A DNA stretch of 41,297 bases from Robiginitomaculum sp. (GTDB lineage Bacteria > Pseudomonadota > Alphaproteobacteria > Caulobacterales > Maricaulaceae). The notes under the pieces are model-generated. The model did not search any database and was not told the DNA's origin. It saw only the letters and a program-made list of their open reading frames with translations. Both the position numbers and the translations under genes were made by a program. The stretch spans positions 1 to 41,297 of the forward strand of contig JALSHE010000107.1 of assembly GCA_026982415.1 (NCBI GenBank). Direction: 5' to 3'. Positions 14,809 to 23,424 of this stretch are shown piece after piece; position 1 is the stretch's first letter, and each line of letters opens with the position of its first letter.

Positions 14809-15555
14809 TTACATCATTCCGGGCAAGAGATGTTTTATCCCGCCGTGCGCCAAGGCACCACCCAAAAATCCGTTAACGGATACGGCCAGAGCCAGTCCGA
14901 ACAACAACACATTAAAGATCATGCTCTTGCTTATACCACCCTCTTTTTTAGCGGCCTTAGCCATTACAAAAGCGGTAACAAGTCCGCCAATCAACAACAA
15001 TGTCCCAATCCATCTATGGGTGGACATGACCACGTTTTCGCCTGCCTGCACTGGGCCGGAGTGCATCCACCCCAACACCCCTGCTCCCAAAGCACCCAAT
15101 GCACCTGTCCATACCAGCAGTTTAACCGCAGTGTCGTAATGCCCATTCTTTGCACGTATATTAAGCACTTGCGCAAATGCCGCCGTTAACAAAAGAGCGA
15201 TCGGAAAATGAACAATGAGGGGGTGGTATTTACCAAATGCCGCCATCAGTTTAGAAAACGGCGAACTGTCCGGACTGATGCCCCAATGGGAATGCCCGCC
15301 GCTATCGTCGCCAGCAGCTTCGTCATGCCCGCCTGCCTCATCATGACCTGCCCCATTTGCATCATGACCAGCCATCGTCTTTTCGGCATTCTCGCTGTGC
15401 TCATGGGCGGCGGTGCCTTCATCATTATGGGTTTGGGGTTGGGTTTGCTCTTTTTTGACCTCATGCATTTTCTGCGGATGAGCCGTCGCAATTTGCGCGG
15501 CAAAGACCGCCGTGAAGATTAGGCTAGCAATTAGAATAATATATTTAAAACGCAT
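14809..15555 (-). CDS. DUF2231 membrane protein with His-rich periplasmic N-terminus
   Basis: The ATG at 15555 has GGGGA nine bases upstream and starts a signal peptide (MRFKYIILIASLIFTAVFAAQIATA/HPQ); an upstream start at 15600 is less likely. After a His/Glu/Asp-rich stretch (DEGTAAHEHSENAEKTMAGH and following) come four predicted TM helices with the DUF2231 signature KYHPLIVHFPIALLL. Members of this family are found with cytochromes and metal genes; their activity is not established. The His-rich part may bind metal. Its promoter candidate D lies 58 bases upstream, making it the first gene of the sigma operon. Confidence 0.8.
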   Translation of the reverse strand: MRFKYIILIASLIFTAVFAAQIATAHPQKMHEVKKEQTQPQTHNDEGTAAHEHSENAEKTMAGHDANGAGHDEAGGHDEAAGDDSGGHSHWGISPDSSPFSKLMAAFGKYHPLIVHFPIALLLTAAFAQVLNIRAKNGHYDTAVKLLVWTGALGALGAGVLGWMHSGPVQAGENVVMSTHRWIGTLLLIGGLVTAFVMAKAAKKEGGISKSMIFNVLLFGLALAVSVNGFLGGALAHGGIKHLLPGMM

Positions 15556-15613
15556 AACGGACTTCCCCTGAACTTGTAATGTAATGAATTTGTGCAACAC
15601 CGCACTCTTAAGC

Positions 15614-15644
15614 CTAATACGCGTTGCCTTGTCTTATCCCTTGA
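15614..15644 (-). promoter_or_regulatory. ECF-type promoter candidate D (drives the sigma-factor operon)
   Basis: Read on the minus strand: TCAAGGGA, 13 bases, CGCGTATTAG. The -10 block is identical to site C. It implies the ECF operon is autoregulated. Confidence 0.65.
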
Positions 15645-15715
15645 GTTAATTACAATATACGCCTTTTTGCCACGTTAATTTACCCCAAACCTAATCTTTG
15701 GGATTTGCCCTAAAC

Positions 15716-16195
15716 CTAATAACTGGCGTAAATTTCGGATTTGCCGTCTTTGTAGAAGATTATAACATCATAAGGATCAAACCGACCATTTTCCATACCC
15801 GGAGAACCCGATACCATGCCAGGAACCGCGATACCAAGCGCGCCTGCAGGTTTTTCTCTAAGCAGACGTTCAATTTCGCGCATAGGCACATGCCCTTCAA
15901 TCACATAACCACCGATCAGAGTTGTGTGGCAAGATTGTAGCTGGTCAGGTACATTTGCCTCGGTTTTATACTTTTGAAGCTCCTCTGTATCATGGGCTGT
16001 GACCTTATACCCGGCCTTATCAGCATGGACAATCCAGCCACCGCAACACCCACAGGAAGCCGATTTATACACCACCATATCCTTAGACGTAGCGGAAGCC
16101 TCAGGTACCAGAGATGGCACCAAAGACGGTTTAAACATCCAAGCACCTGCACCAATTACCACGACCGCAATCAACCCAATTAAGTACTTTCTCAT
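15716..16195 (-). CDS. DUF411 metal-binding protein
   Basis: The 159-residue protein has an N-terminal anchor or signal (MRKYLIGLIAVVVIGAGAWMF) and the DUF411 core: KSASCGCCGGWIVH, DTEELQKYKTEANVPDQLQS, CHTT..GYVIEGHVP and ERLLREKPAGALGIAVPGMV, ending in DPYDVIIFYKDG. DUF411 proteins occur in copper-resistance operons and bind copper through the CxCC cysteines. A GGAGG ribosome site precedes the ATG and ECF promoter candidate A lies 73 bases further up. It is a periplasmic copper-handling protein by family association. Confidence 0.9.
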   Translation of the reverse strand: MRKYLIGLIAVVVIGAGAWMFKPSLVPSLVPEASATSKDMVVYKSASCGCCGGWIVHADKAGYKVTAHDTEELQKYKTEANVPDQLQSCHTTLIGGYVIEGHVPMREIERLLREKPAGALGIAVPGMVSGSPGMENGRFDPYDVIIFYKDGKSEIYASY

Positions 16196-16268
16196 GCCAA
16201 TCCTCCAATAAAATTACAAATTTGAGCCAACCTAACATAAGGGAAGCGCAAAACATACAGATTACCAT

Positions 16269-16299
16269 ATTATACGCGACTAAAGATAAAACCCCTCAA
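16269..16299 (-). promoter_or_regulatory. ECF-type promoter candidate A (upstream of DUF411)
   Basis: Read on the minus strand: TTGAGGGG, 13 bases, CGCGTATAAT. It shares both blocks and spacing with sites B-E. It lies in the 131-bp gap between the Cu-ATPase stop and the DUF411 start, directed at the latter. Confidence 0.7.
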
Positions 16300-16326
16300 G
16301 ACAGAAATTGTGAAATATAGAGCTGA

Positions 16327-18717
16327 CTAGAGTTTTGCGCTCCGTAATCTGAGTGCATTGCCTATGACAGAGACGGAGGATAAACTCATGGCGGCAGCGG
16401 CTATCATGGGGGATAGCAGGATACCGAGAACCGGATACAACACCCCTGCGGCAACCGGAACGCCAAGCCCATTATATATAAAGGCAAAGAACAGGTTTTG
16501 CCGGATATTCCTCATGGTGGATTTGCTGAGATTGCGGGCGCGGATAATGCCGCGTAGATCACCGCGTAATAAAGTAAAGCCCGCGCTTTCAACGGCCACA
16601 TCTGCGCCTGTTCCCATGGCTATGCCGACATCGGCTTGCGCGAGTGCGGGCGCATCGTTGACACCGTCACCGGCCATTGCAACGACTGCGCCGCTGGCTT
16701 GCAATTCTTTAATCAATGCTGCTTTGTGTTCAGGTAACATATCGGCGCGAACCTCATCAATGCCGAGTTTGTCCGCTACGGCTTGGGCAGTGGTTGCGTT
16801 GTCGCCAGTGGCCATGATGATTTTTAGGCCAGATTTATGTAAATCATCAATGGCTTCTTGAGTTGTCTCTTTAATCGGGTCAGACACGGCTATCAGCCCT
16901 GCGAGTTTGTTATCGCGCGCCACAAACATAGCGGTTTTACCTTCCGCACGCCAAGTGTTGGCTCGCTCGCGCAGTGCTTCTGGGTCAAGACCCAGAGTTT
17001 CCATCATCCGGGCATTGCCAATGGCAATAGCTTTACCGCCTACTTTGCCCTTAACGCCCTTGCCTGTCACAGCCTCAAAATCAGTTGTTTTAGTCAGTTT
17101 AATACCGCGCTTCTCAACACCGCGCACAATTGCTTCCGCGAGCGGGTGTTCACTACCAACTTCAAGCGATGCTGTTGATTTTAGGAAGTCATTTTCGGAC
17201 ACACCATCCACCGTATAAATATCCGTGAGGGCCGGCTTTCCTTCAGTCAGCGTCCCTGTTTTATCGACTATTAATGTATCGACCTTAGCGAAGTTCTCTA
17301 GGCTTTCTGCATTTTTAACGAGGACACCCGCCATTGCACCTTTACCCGTAGCGACCATAATTGACATCGGTGTGGCGAGGCCTAGGGCGCAAGGGCAAGC
17401 TATGATCAGAACAGAAACCGCTGCGATAAGAGCGTAAGCTAGCGCCGGGCTTGGCCCCCAAATTGACCAAGAAATAAAAGCAATAATAGACACCAAGATG
17501 ACGATTGGGACAAAATAAGACGCAACCTTGTCGACCATTTTTTGTATAGGTGCGCGAGAGCGTTGCGCTTCTGCGACCATGTTGACGATTTGTGAAAGCG
17601 TGGTATCGCCGCCAACACGCTCGGCTTTCAGGATGAAACTGCCGGTGCCGTTAATCGTGCCGCCAGTAACATCGTCGTTCTTGTCTTTCTTAATCGGAAG
17701 CGGCTCTCCTGTGAGCATGCTTTCGTCAACAGAGGAACTGCCCTCAAACACTGTGCCGTCGACCGGGACTTTATCGCCGGGACGTACTCGCAAATGATCA
17801 CCGACCTGAACATCCTCAAGCGGAATTTCTTCCTCGCTACCATCCGCCCGCACAATGCGCGCCATTTTTGGCGCAAGATCGAGAAGGGCGCGGATGGCGC
17901 CGCCTGTTTGCTCGCGGGCGCGGAGTTCCAACACTTGTCCTAATAGAACCAAAACGACTATGACAGCGGCGGCTTCGAAATAAATCGCGACCGTACCGTC
18001 TTCATCTCTAAAGCCAGCGGGGAAAATCCCAGGCACAGCAGTGGCTACAACCGAGTATATCCATGCGGCGCCCGTACCCAACGCGATCAGTGTAAACATG
18101 TTAAGGTTACGGCTCTTCACAGAAGCCCAGCCCCGTTTGAAGAACGGCCAGCCACTCCAAAGCACAACGGGGGTCGCAAGGATAAGCTCTATCCAGACAG
18201 AAATCCGCCTTGGAATTAATTTTTCAATCGGCAGGCCAATGAAAGGCCCCATAGCGATGATAAGGACAGGAATGGTCAGAATTAAGCCGATCCAAAACCG
18301 TTTGGTGAAATCATCAAGCTCGGTTGTGTCGGCCTCGCCAGTGACAACGCCAGCAGGCTCGATACCCATGCCGCATATGGGGCAGGAGGAGGCTCTAATA
18401 TCGCGCACTTCCGGGTGCATAGGACAGACATAAATTGTGCCCGAATAACCAGCTGGCACCAAGTCGTATTTTCCGGCGGGTGCATTTTCTGCGTCCGGGT
18501 TTGAGGCGCAACAATCATGGTCGCCATGAGCGCCCTCAGCCGTACCGTCCGTATCCAGTGTCAAAAACATACCGCAAATCGGGCAATTGCTTTTCTCGAC
18601 ATCGCGCACTTCCGGGTGCATGGGACAGGCATAAATATCGCCTTCAAAACCCTCTGGGACTTTGTCGTAATTTTTGGATTTTTCCGCACCGCTTTTGCTG
18701 TCTTTATGATCTTTCAT
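16327..18717 (-). CDS. copA: Cu+/Ag+ P1B-1-type ATPase with two heavy-metal-binding (CPMHP) domains
   Basis: The 796-residue protein opens with two HMBD-type zinc-ribbon-like repeats (CPMHPEV...CPICGM, residues 31-50 and 98-117) instead of a classical HMA domain. Then follow eight TM helices with the P-type ATPase motifs: CPC in TM6 ([11 protein letters not shown]), [26 protein letters not shown] and [11 protein letters not shown]. The last TMs contain YN and MSLSS, the marks of Cu+-specific P1B-1 pumps. It exports cytosolic Cu(I)/Ag(I) to the periplasm. The gene ends the operon started at 20346 (37 bases after the preceding gene), under ECF promoter candidate E. Confidence 0.93.
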   Translation of the reverse strand: MKDHKDSKSGAEKSKNYDKVPEGFEGDIYACPMHPEVRDVEKSNCPICGMFLTLDTDGTAEGAHGDHDCCASNPDAENAPAGKYDLVPAGYSGTIYVCPMHPEVRDIRASSCPICGMGIEPAGVVTGEADTTELDDFTKRFWIGLILTIPVLIIAMGPFIGLPIEKLIPRRISVWIELILATPVVLWSGWPFFKRGWASVKSRNLNMFTLIALGTGAAWIYSVVATAVPGIFPAGFRDEDGTVAIYFEAAAVIVVLVLLGQVLELRAREQTGGAIRALLDLAPKMARIVRADGSEEEIPLEDVQVGDHLRVRPGDKVPVDGTVFEGSSSVDESMLTGEPLPIKKDKNDDVTGGTINGTGSFILKAERVGGDTTLSQIVNMVAEAQRSRAPIQKMVDKVASYFVPIVILVSIIAFISWSIWGPSPALAYALIAAVSVLIIACPCALGLATPMSIMVATGKGAMAGVLVKNAESLENFAKVDTLIVDKTGTLTEGKPALTDIYTVDGVSENDFLKSTASLEVGSEHPLAEAIVRGVEKRGIKLTKTTDFEAVTGKGVKGKVGGKAIAIGNARMMETLGLDPEALRERANTWRAEGKTAMFVARDNKLAGLIAVSDPIKETTQEAIDDLHKSGLKIIMATGDNATTAQAVADKLGIDEVRADMLPEHKAALIKELQASGAVVAMAGDGVNDAPALAQADVGIAMGTGADVAVESAGFTLLRGDLRGIIRARNLSKSTMRNIRQNLFFAFIYNGLGVPVAAGVLYPVLGILLSPMIAAAAMSLSSVSVIGNALRLRSAKL

Positions 18718-18754
18718 GGGGAGACCTTTCTCTATATATTCTCATTGTTGTACT

Positions 18755-19120
18755 CTAAATAACCAAATCGCCATAGCCCCAAATTATGGTGCCTATGACA
18801 GCCGTAAACTGGGCGTTGATTTCAAGTTTTTGGTGATATGTTGACGGATGTTGCCGGGAAAAATTTACTTCACTCCCTGCCTTATACTTATCTAACTGTT
18901 GATTATGATAGGCGTTGCGGGAAGTCATTAACTGATAACTTATGATGATAGCAACTAACACAAGCATAGAACCGGACCGCGAAAACAATCCGCTTGTAGA
19001 CCTCAGGTCAAAAGCTAATGATAGTAAAGAAAACACCCACGCGCCCACGAGGGCTGCGGTTTGTAGCTTCAATTTTTTACCAGCTATGCGCACTCCACAA
19101 TCCTCATCAAGTGACAACAT
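18755..19120 (-). CDS. Small membrane protein, unknown function
   Basis: This 121-residue protein overlaps the CDF gene end by 14 bases, so the two are coupled. It has two clear TM segments (AALVGAWVFSLLSLAFDL, ~23-40, and SMLVLVAIIISYQLM, ~51-65) and a third possible hydrophobic end (FTAVIGTIIWGYGDLVI). No cysteine motif or known family is recognised. Given its place between a CDF transporter and a Cu-ATPase, it may be a partner of one of them. Confidence 0.65.
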   Translation of the reverse strand: MLSLDEDCGVRIAGKKLKLQTAALVGAWVFSLLSLAFDLRSTSGLFSRSGSMLVLVAIIISYQLMTSRNAYHNQQLDKYKAGSEVNFSRQHPSTYHQKLEINAQFTAVIGTIIWGYGDLVI

Positions 19121-20066
19121 TCAAATCTTCAGCACCCATATCATGGTGCTCCGTTTCTAGCTGCAGCGTTGAGAAATAGAAACCGAATTTATCTTTCAAT
19201 AAACCTTCGGCTTGCCGTAAAATTTCATCCGAGGTTTTTGTATCGAGAATTTGGATATGGGCAGAAAAAATATTTTGGTTTGAAGTTAAAGTCCAAGCGT
19301 GCAGGTGCATAACGCTTTTCACACCGTCAATACCCAACAACGCCTCCTTAACTTTAGAAATATTAACATCCTCCGGCACAGTTTGCATGAAAATATCCAG
19401 GGCGTCTTTTATAATTTTATAGCTGGCCCAGAATAGCACCAAACCAAAGGCCATGCCGAGTATGGCATCAATGGGTGTGTATCCGGTTAGTTTGATAACA
19501 ACGGCGGCAATAATGATCAAAATAGAGCCGACAAAGGTTTGCATGATGTGCCAATAGGCACCCTTCATATTCATATTGGTTTTCTGGCTCTTGAAGATCA
19601 GTTTAAAAGAGATGAACTCTGTAATAAGCCCACCAAAAGCTGCCAAAAACATAATATTGGTCGGGAGTTCAAACTCTTTGTCGAGACGCATATAGCCCAT
19701 ATACAGCACATAAATCGCCATGAGCAGCAAGAACACGCCGTTGAGAAGCGCGCCAATAATTTCGGCGCGTTTGAAGCCATAGGTCGCAGCTATTGTCGCG
19801 GCTTTACCGGAAATCCTGTTGGCAATAAATGCAATCAATATGCCCCCCACGGCAGAGAATGTGTGAAACGCATCTGATATAACGGCTATGGACTGGGAAT
19901 AAAAACCCAGACCAAGTTCGATGATGAAATATATGCCCGTCAGCCAACCGGTAATTTTCAGGATGCGCGCATCCGCATTTATTCCGTGAAAGCTACCGCC
20001 ACTTGATGCGTGCCTAGAGTGTTGCCCTGTTGCCTGCTTAGGCGTGTGTTCAGAATGATCTTGCAT
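19107..20066 (-). CDS. CDF-family cation transporter lacking both transport-site aspartates
   Basis: The 319-residue protein has the six-TM CDF architecture and aligns along its length with ZitB/CzcD: NADARILKITGWLTGIYF opens TM1, TGYTPIDAILG follows TM5, and the C-terminal domain contains GVKSVMHLHAWTLTSNQN. The TM2 site reads SDAFHTFSAVGG (H68, A72) where ZitB has HMLTD, and TM5 reads WHIMQTFVGS (H173, T177) where ZitB has HVLGD. So both His are kept and both Asp of the HD/HD site are lost. The N-terminus is His-rich. It is the second gene of the ECF candidate-E operon, before a Cu-ATPase. Its substrate may differ from Zn(II). Confidence 0.85.
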   Translation of the reverse strand: MQDHSEHTPKQATGQHSRHASSGGSFHGINADARILKITGWLTGIYFIIELGLGFYSQSIAVISDAFHTFSAVGGILIAFIANRISGKAATIAATYGFKRAEIIGALLNGVFLLLMAIYVLYMGYMRLDKEFELPTNIMFLAAFGGLITEFISFKLIFKSQKTNMNMKGAYWHIMQTFVGSILIIIAAVVIKLTGYTPIDAILGMAFGLVLFWASYKIIKDALDIFMQTVPEDVNISKVKEALLGIDGVKSVMHLHAWTLTSNQNIFSAHIQILDTKTSDEILRQAEGLLKDKFGFYFSTLQLETEHHDMGAEDLNVVT

Positions 20067-20106
20067 ATGCCCCGTCTCCTGATTTGGTTTTATTCAGTAT
20101 GTTTTA

Positions 20107-20346
20107 TTAAGCAGGTAACGCTAATTCTTGTGTAATTGCCGCCATATCAAATGCGCCTTGACCCATATATTTCAAAGAGAAATATGATGTGCATAAAACA
20201 CCAAATATGCCACCAATGGTTAAAATCCATCCGGCCCATTTAAGCAATTTGTTATCTTCTTTTTTTGCCTTGTAAAATGCGAACAAGCCGCCTGCAATTA
20301 CTGCCAGCTCTGCTTGGAATACAAGCGCCGCCATAAACATTAACAT
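20107..20346 (-). CDS. 79-residue membrane protein, unknown function
   Basis: AGGAGG lies five bases before the first of three ATGs. The protein has two TM segments (about 5-26 and 37-58) separated by a charged loop (YKAKKEDNKLLKW). I do not recognise it. It is first in the operon with the CDF transporter, the 121-residue membrane protein and the Cu-ATPase, and lies 39 bases from promoter candidate E. Confidence 0.65.
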   Translation of the reverse strand: MLMFMAALVFQAELAVIAGGLFAFYKAKKEDNKLLKWAGWILTIGGIFGVLCTSYFSLKYMGQGAFDMAAITQELALPA

Positions 20347-20364
20347 ATCAGCCTCCTGTTTGAT

Positions 20365-20384
20365 TTTGAGAATACGTTCTCAAA
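20365..20384. promoter_or_regulatory. Inverted repeat TTTGAGAA-N4-TTCTCAAA in the operon leader
   Basis: Perfect 8-bp arms with a 4-base loop lie between promoter candidate E and the 20346 gene start. It could be an operator or a leader hairpin. Confidence 0.5.
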
Positions 20385-20385
20385 C

Positions 20386-20416
20386 CTAGTACGCAGGCAG
20401 GTGACTTAGCCCTCAC
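20386..20416 (-). promoter_or_regulatory. ECF-type promoter candidate E (CDF/Cu-ATPase operon)
   Basis: Read on the minus strand: GTGAGGGC, 13 bases, TGCGTACTAG. It is the most diverged of the five copies but keeps spacing, AGGG and GCGTA. Confidence 0.6.
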
Positions 20417-20439
20417 ATTTGGTCAAGGGTTATTGATTT

Positions 20440-21321
20440 CTAATACCATGCGCGCACACCAATTACCAATTTAACTTTATCTGGCGTGCCGCCGCCTGCG
20501 CGGACGATTTGGGCGGTTTCACCCAAGCTTCTTTGCCACGATGCACCAATATAGGGTGCGAGTTCGCGCTTGAATTCATAGCGTAATCGCAGACCCATAT
20601 TTAGCTTAGTAAATCCTGCCCCGATACCAAGTTCGGGAATGTCTTGGGCGGAAAGCTTGAGGGAGCCACGGGGCTGTAAGATGAGGCGCTGGTTCAGGAA
20701 AAAGTCGTATTCAGCCTCAACACTGGAAGTGAGATCACCTTTATTACTTAAGAAGGCGGCGGCGTCGACTTCAAACCAGTAGGGTGCCAAACCTTGTACG
20801 CCAAGCACAAGATGGGTTCGGCCTTTAGGTTCGAAATCATAGCGCAATCCAGCCTGAACATCCCAGAACCTTGCAATGGGCCTCGACCATAACGCCTGAA
20901 TTTCCGCATCATCAATGGCGTTGTCAGCAAAGCTGTATTTGCCCTCGGTTTTAATCCAAAGTTTGTTCGTGTCTGTGCCGTACCAACCCTGTGCGTCCCA
21001 GATAAAAGTATCTTCGCCGTCGGTGATCTGGGTTTCAAGGCGGTCGGCAATAATGAACGAGGTTTTAAGCCCGCCCATAGTTTCAATCTCGTGAGCGCGC
21101 GCTTTAGCCATAGCCTCTGCACCCCAATATTTATCGGCCATCGACCACGGCTTGTCCGTAGCTTCGGGTGTTTTGGTTTCGTTAGTCTCGGTTTCAACCG
21201 TATCTGCTTTAGCCATATTGTGGCCTGCGTGTGGGTCATTGGCATCTTGTGCCAAGGCAGTATTCGTCGCCGCTAGGAAAGTGATACAGGAGACAAGAAG
21301 CGTTTGTTTCAAAATATTCAT
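20440..21321 (-). CDS. pcoB: PcoB/CopB-type outer-membrane copper resistance protein
   Basis: The 293-residue protein has a signal peptide (to ~24, TALAQ), a His-containing linker (NDPHAGHNMAKAD) and the CopB beta-barrel with family segments such as AQGWYGTDTNKLWIKTEG, VQAGLRYDFEPKGRTHLVLG and GLRLRYEFKRELAPYIG. It ends VRAWY, an aromatic outer-membrane end. Its start overlaps the multicopper oxidase stop by four bases, the usual pcoAB order. It is thought to sequester or pass copper at the outer membrane. Confidence 0.92.
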   Translation of the reverse strand: MNILKQTLLVSCITFLAATNTALAQDANDPHAGHNMAKADTVETETNETKTPEATDKPWSMADKYWGAEAMAKARAHEIETMGGLKTSFIIADRLETQITDGEDTFIWDAQGWYGTDTNKLWIKTEGKYSFADNAIDDAEIQALWSRPIARFWDVQAGLRYDFEPKGRTHLVLGVQGLAPYWFEVDAAAFLSNKGDLTSSVEAEYDFFLNQRLILQPRGSLKLSAQDIPELGIGAGFTKLNMGLRLRYEFKRELAPYIGASWQRSLGETAQIVRAGGGTPDKVKLVIGVRAWY

Positions 21322-23276
21322 TTGCTCATCCCTCCCATATTTTCATGGTTCATTTTTGAGTGGTCCATTTTGGAATGGTCCACCTCCTCCATATCATCCA
21401 TATTCATTTTCATTTTTGAATGATCCATCTTGCTGTGGTCTATCTTCTTCGCCGTGCTGTTTTCATCCTTGGGCAGCAATGAAACTACTTGGAACATACC
21501 CGCCAACATGTGGAAAAACAAATGACAATGAAAAGCCCAGTCACCCACATGATCAGCCGAAATATCCCATGATTGTTTCTCGCCGGGTTTGACAATCATG
21601 GTGTGTTTACGAGGCTTGTGCGTTTTAGAGCCGCCAATGCTGGAGACATTATCAGGAATGACCACATCAAAAAACATGCCGTGCAAATGAATGGGGTGGG
21701 GCATCATGGTGTTGTTGATCAAGGTCAACCGGACACGCTCGCCTTCATAAAATTTAATCGGGTCATAAACATGGGTGAATTTCTCGCCGTTAAATGACCA
21801 CATATAACGCTCCATATTGGAGGTAAGATGCAAGATAATTTCCCGCTCCGGCTCGCGGGTGTCGGGGTTTGGTTCAAGCGAGCGCAGATCCGCATATTTC
21901 AAAGTCCTGTGGCCAACATTCTCCAAGCCAATACCCGCTTCGTGCAGGCGGCTAACCGGCATTTCCGCAATATTGACAACACCCGGCCCACGTTTTATTT
22001 TTTTCTCCAAGACCTTGCGGGGTCCCATATCCATTTTGCCCATGTCCATTTTAGAATGATCCATGCCGGACATATCACCAGACATATCCATCTGGGAGTG
22101 ATCCATAGTGCTATGATCCATGCCCTCCATATCACCGCCGGACATATCCATACTGCTATGATCCATGCCCATGTCTTTCATGGTTAAAAGCGGTTTCTTA
22201 CGAAGTGAAGGCACGCTAGCCCGCATACCAGGGCGCGGGCCGAATGTAGCCACGACCTGCCCCGAACGGTCAATGCTCTCGGCAACAAAAGCAAAAGCTT
22301 TGGCTTCTTTCGGCTCAATAATAACGTCATAGGTTTCCGCCACAGCCATCTGAAACTCGTCAACTTCAAGCGGACGAACATTCAAACCATCGGCTTGCAC
22401 AATCGTCATGGGCAGGCCGGGTATGCGAATATTAAACATGGACATGGAGGCGGCGTTGATAATGCGCAAGCGCACCCGCTCGCCCGGCGTAAAGACACCG
22501 TTCCAGTTATCCTCAGTGCCGCGCCCGTTAATTAGATAAGTATAGGTAGCCCCGGTAATGTCGGAAATATCGGTTTGCGCCATGCGCATTCTGTTCCATT
22601 CAGCACGTTGCTTCATGGTCGCGCCAAAGCCGTTTTTCTTGGCGTCTTTCATAAAGTCGGGCAGTGTGCGTTTTTGGAAATTGAAACCATCAGCCATGCT
22701 CTTAAGCTTGCGAAACAGTTTCATGGGATGGGTGAATGTCCAATCGGAAATCACGATCACATATTCCCGGTCATACTTCACCGGGTCGGTGCCTTTGGGG
22801 TCGATAATCATCGGCCCATACATGCCCAGTGGTTCTTGCAAGCCGGAATGGGAGTGATACCAATAAGTACCGTATTGGGGGACGGAGTATTTATACTGGA
22901 AGGTCTCGCCCGGTTTGATGCCAGGGAATGAAACACCCGGAACACCATCCATATGAAACGGCACCAAGAGGCCGTGCCAATGAATAGAGGTGGTCTCTTT
23001 AAGGGTGTTGGTGACGTTGAGCGTAATCTCTTCGCCTTCGGTAAAGCGAATAAGCGGTGACGGAATAGTGCCGTTGACACCGACTGCCATGCCCGCACGT
23101 CCGTTAATACGCACGGGAAACTCGCCAACCGTCAAATCGTATTCAGTACCCGACAAAGCCGGAATACCGAGATTGCCCTCTGCGGCAGTTCGTGCCCAAG
23201 CGGGGGTAAGGGACGAAAGGCCAAGAAAAGCACCACCGCCAGCCGCAGTTTGTAGTAACCGTCTTCGGTTTAGCAT
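21318..23276 (-). CDS. pcoA: PcoA/CopA-type multicopper oxidase, Tat-exported
   Basis: The 652-residue protein starts with a Tat signal (MLNRRRLLQTAAGG). Copper-ligand motifs are all present: HWHG, WYHSHSG, HPIHLHG and HCHLFFHMLAGM, giving the T1 and T2/T3 centres. Between cupredoxin domains, around residues 365-415, lies a Met/His-rich segment (repeats of MDHS-M and DMSG), and the C-terminus carries another of DHSKM/MDDME type for about 40 residues after the last ligand motif. It oxidises periplasmic Cu(I) to less toxic Cu(II). Promoter candidate B lies 51 bases upstream of the ATG. Confidence 0.95.
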   Translation of the reverse strand: MLNRRRLLQTAAGGGAFLGLSSLTPAWARTAAEGNLGIPALSGTEYDLTVGEFPVRINGRAGMAVGVNGTIPSPLIRFTEGEEITLNVTNTLKETTSIHWHGLLVPFHMDGVPGVSFPGIKPGETFQYKYSVPQYGTYWYHSHSGLQEPLGMYGPMIIDPKGTDPVKYDREYVIVISDWTFTHPMKLFRKLKSMADGFNFQKRTLPDFMKDAKKNGFGATMKQRAEWNRMRMAQTDISDITGATYTYLINGRGTEDNWNGVFTPGERVRLRIINAASMSMFNIRIPGLPMTIVQADGLNVRPLEVDEFQMAVAETYDVIIEPKEAKAFAFVAESIDRSGQVVATFGPRPGMRASVPSLRKKPLLTMKDMGMDHSSMDMSGGDMEGMDHSTMDHSQMDMSGDMSGMDHSKMDMGKMDMGPRKVLEKKIKRGPGVVNIAEMPVSRLHEAGIGLENVGHRTLKYADLRSLEPNPDTREPEREIILHLTSNMERYMWSFNGEKFTHVYDPIKFYEGERVRLTLINNTMMPHPIHLHGMFFDVVIPDNVSSIGGSKTHKPRKHTMIVKPGEKQSWDISADHVGDWAFHCHLFFHMLAGMFQVVSLLPKDENSTAKKIDHSKMDHSKMKMNMDDMEEVDHSKMDHSKMNHENMGGMSK

Positions 23277-23327
23277 AATAACTCCCTAAATGCAGGTAAA
23301 TATAGTGTTTGCGAATAATCAATATAG

Positions 23328-23358
23328 CTTATACGCGTATAGATATGATACCCCTCAC
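23328..23358 (-). promoter_or_regulatory. ECF-type promoter candidate B (pcoAB operon)
   Basis: Read on the minus strand: GTGAGGGG, 13 bases, CGCGTATAAG. It differs from site A by one base in each block, while the spacer bases largely differ. Confidence 0.7.
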
Positions 23359-23424
23359 AGATAAAACCTAGTTAAACAAAATGTTATGTGTTTTTTCGCA
23401 ACACCCCTTGACACAGATTAACTT

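Noticed and set aside
23381-23411. Sixth ECF promoter copy (TCAAGGGG, 13 bases, CACATAACAT on the minus strand)
   Set aside because: The -10 block lacks GCGTA and it lies just upstream of the stronger site B.
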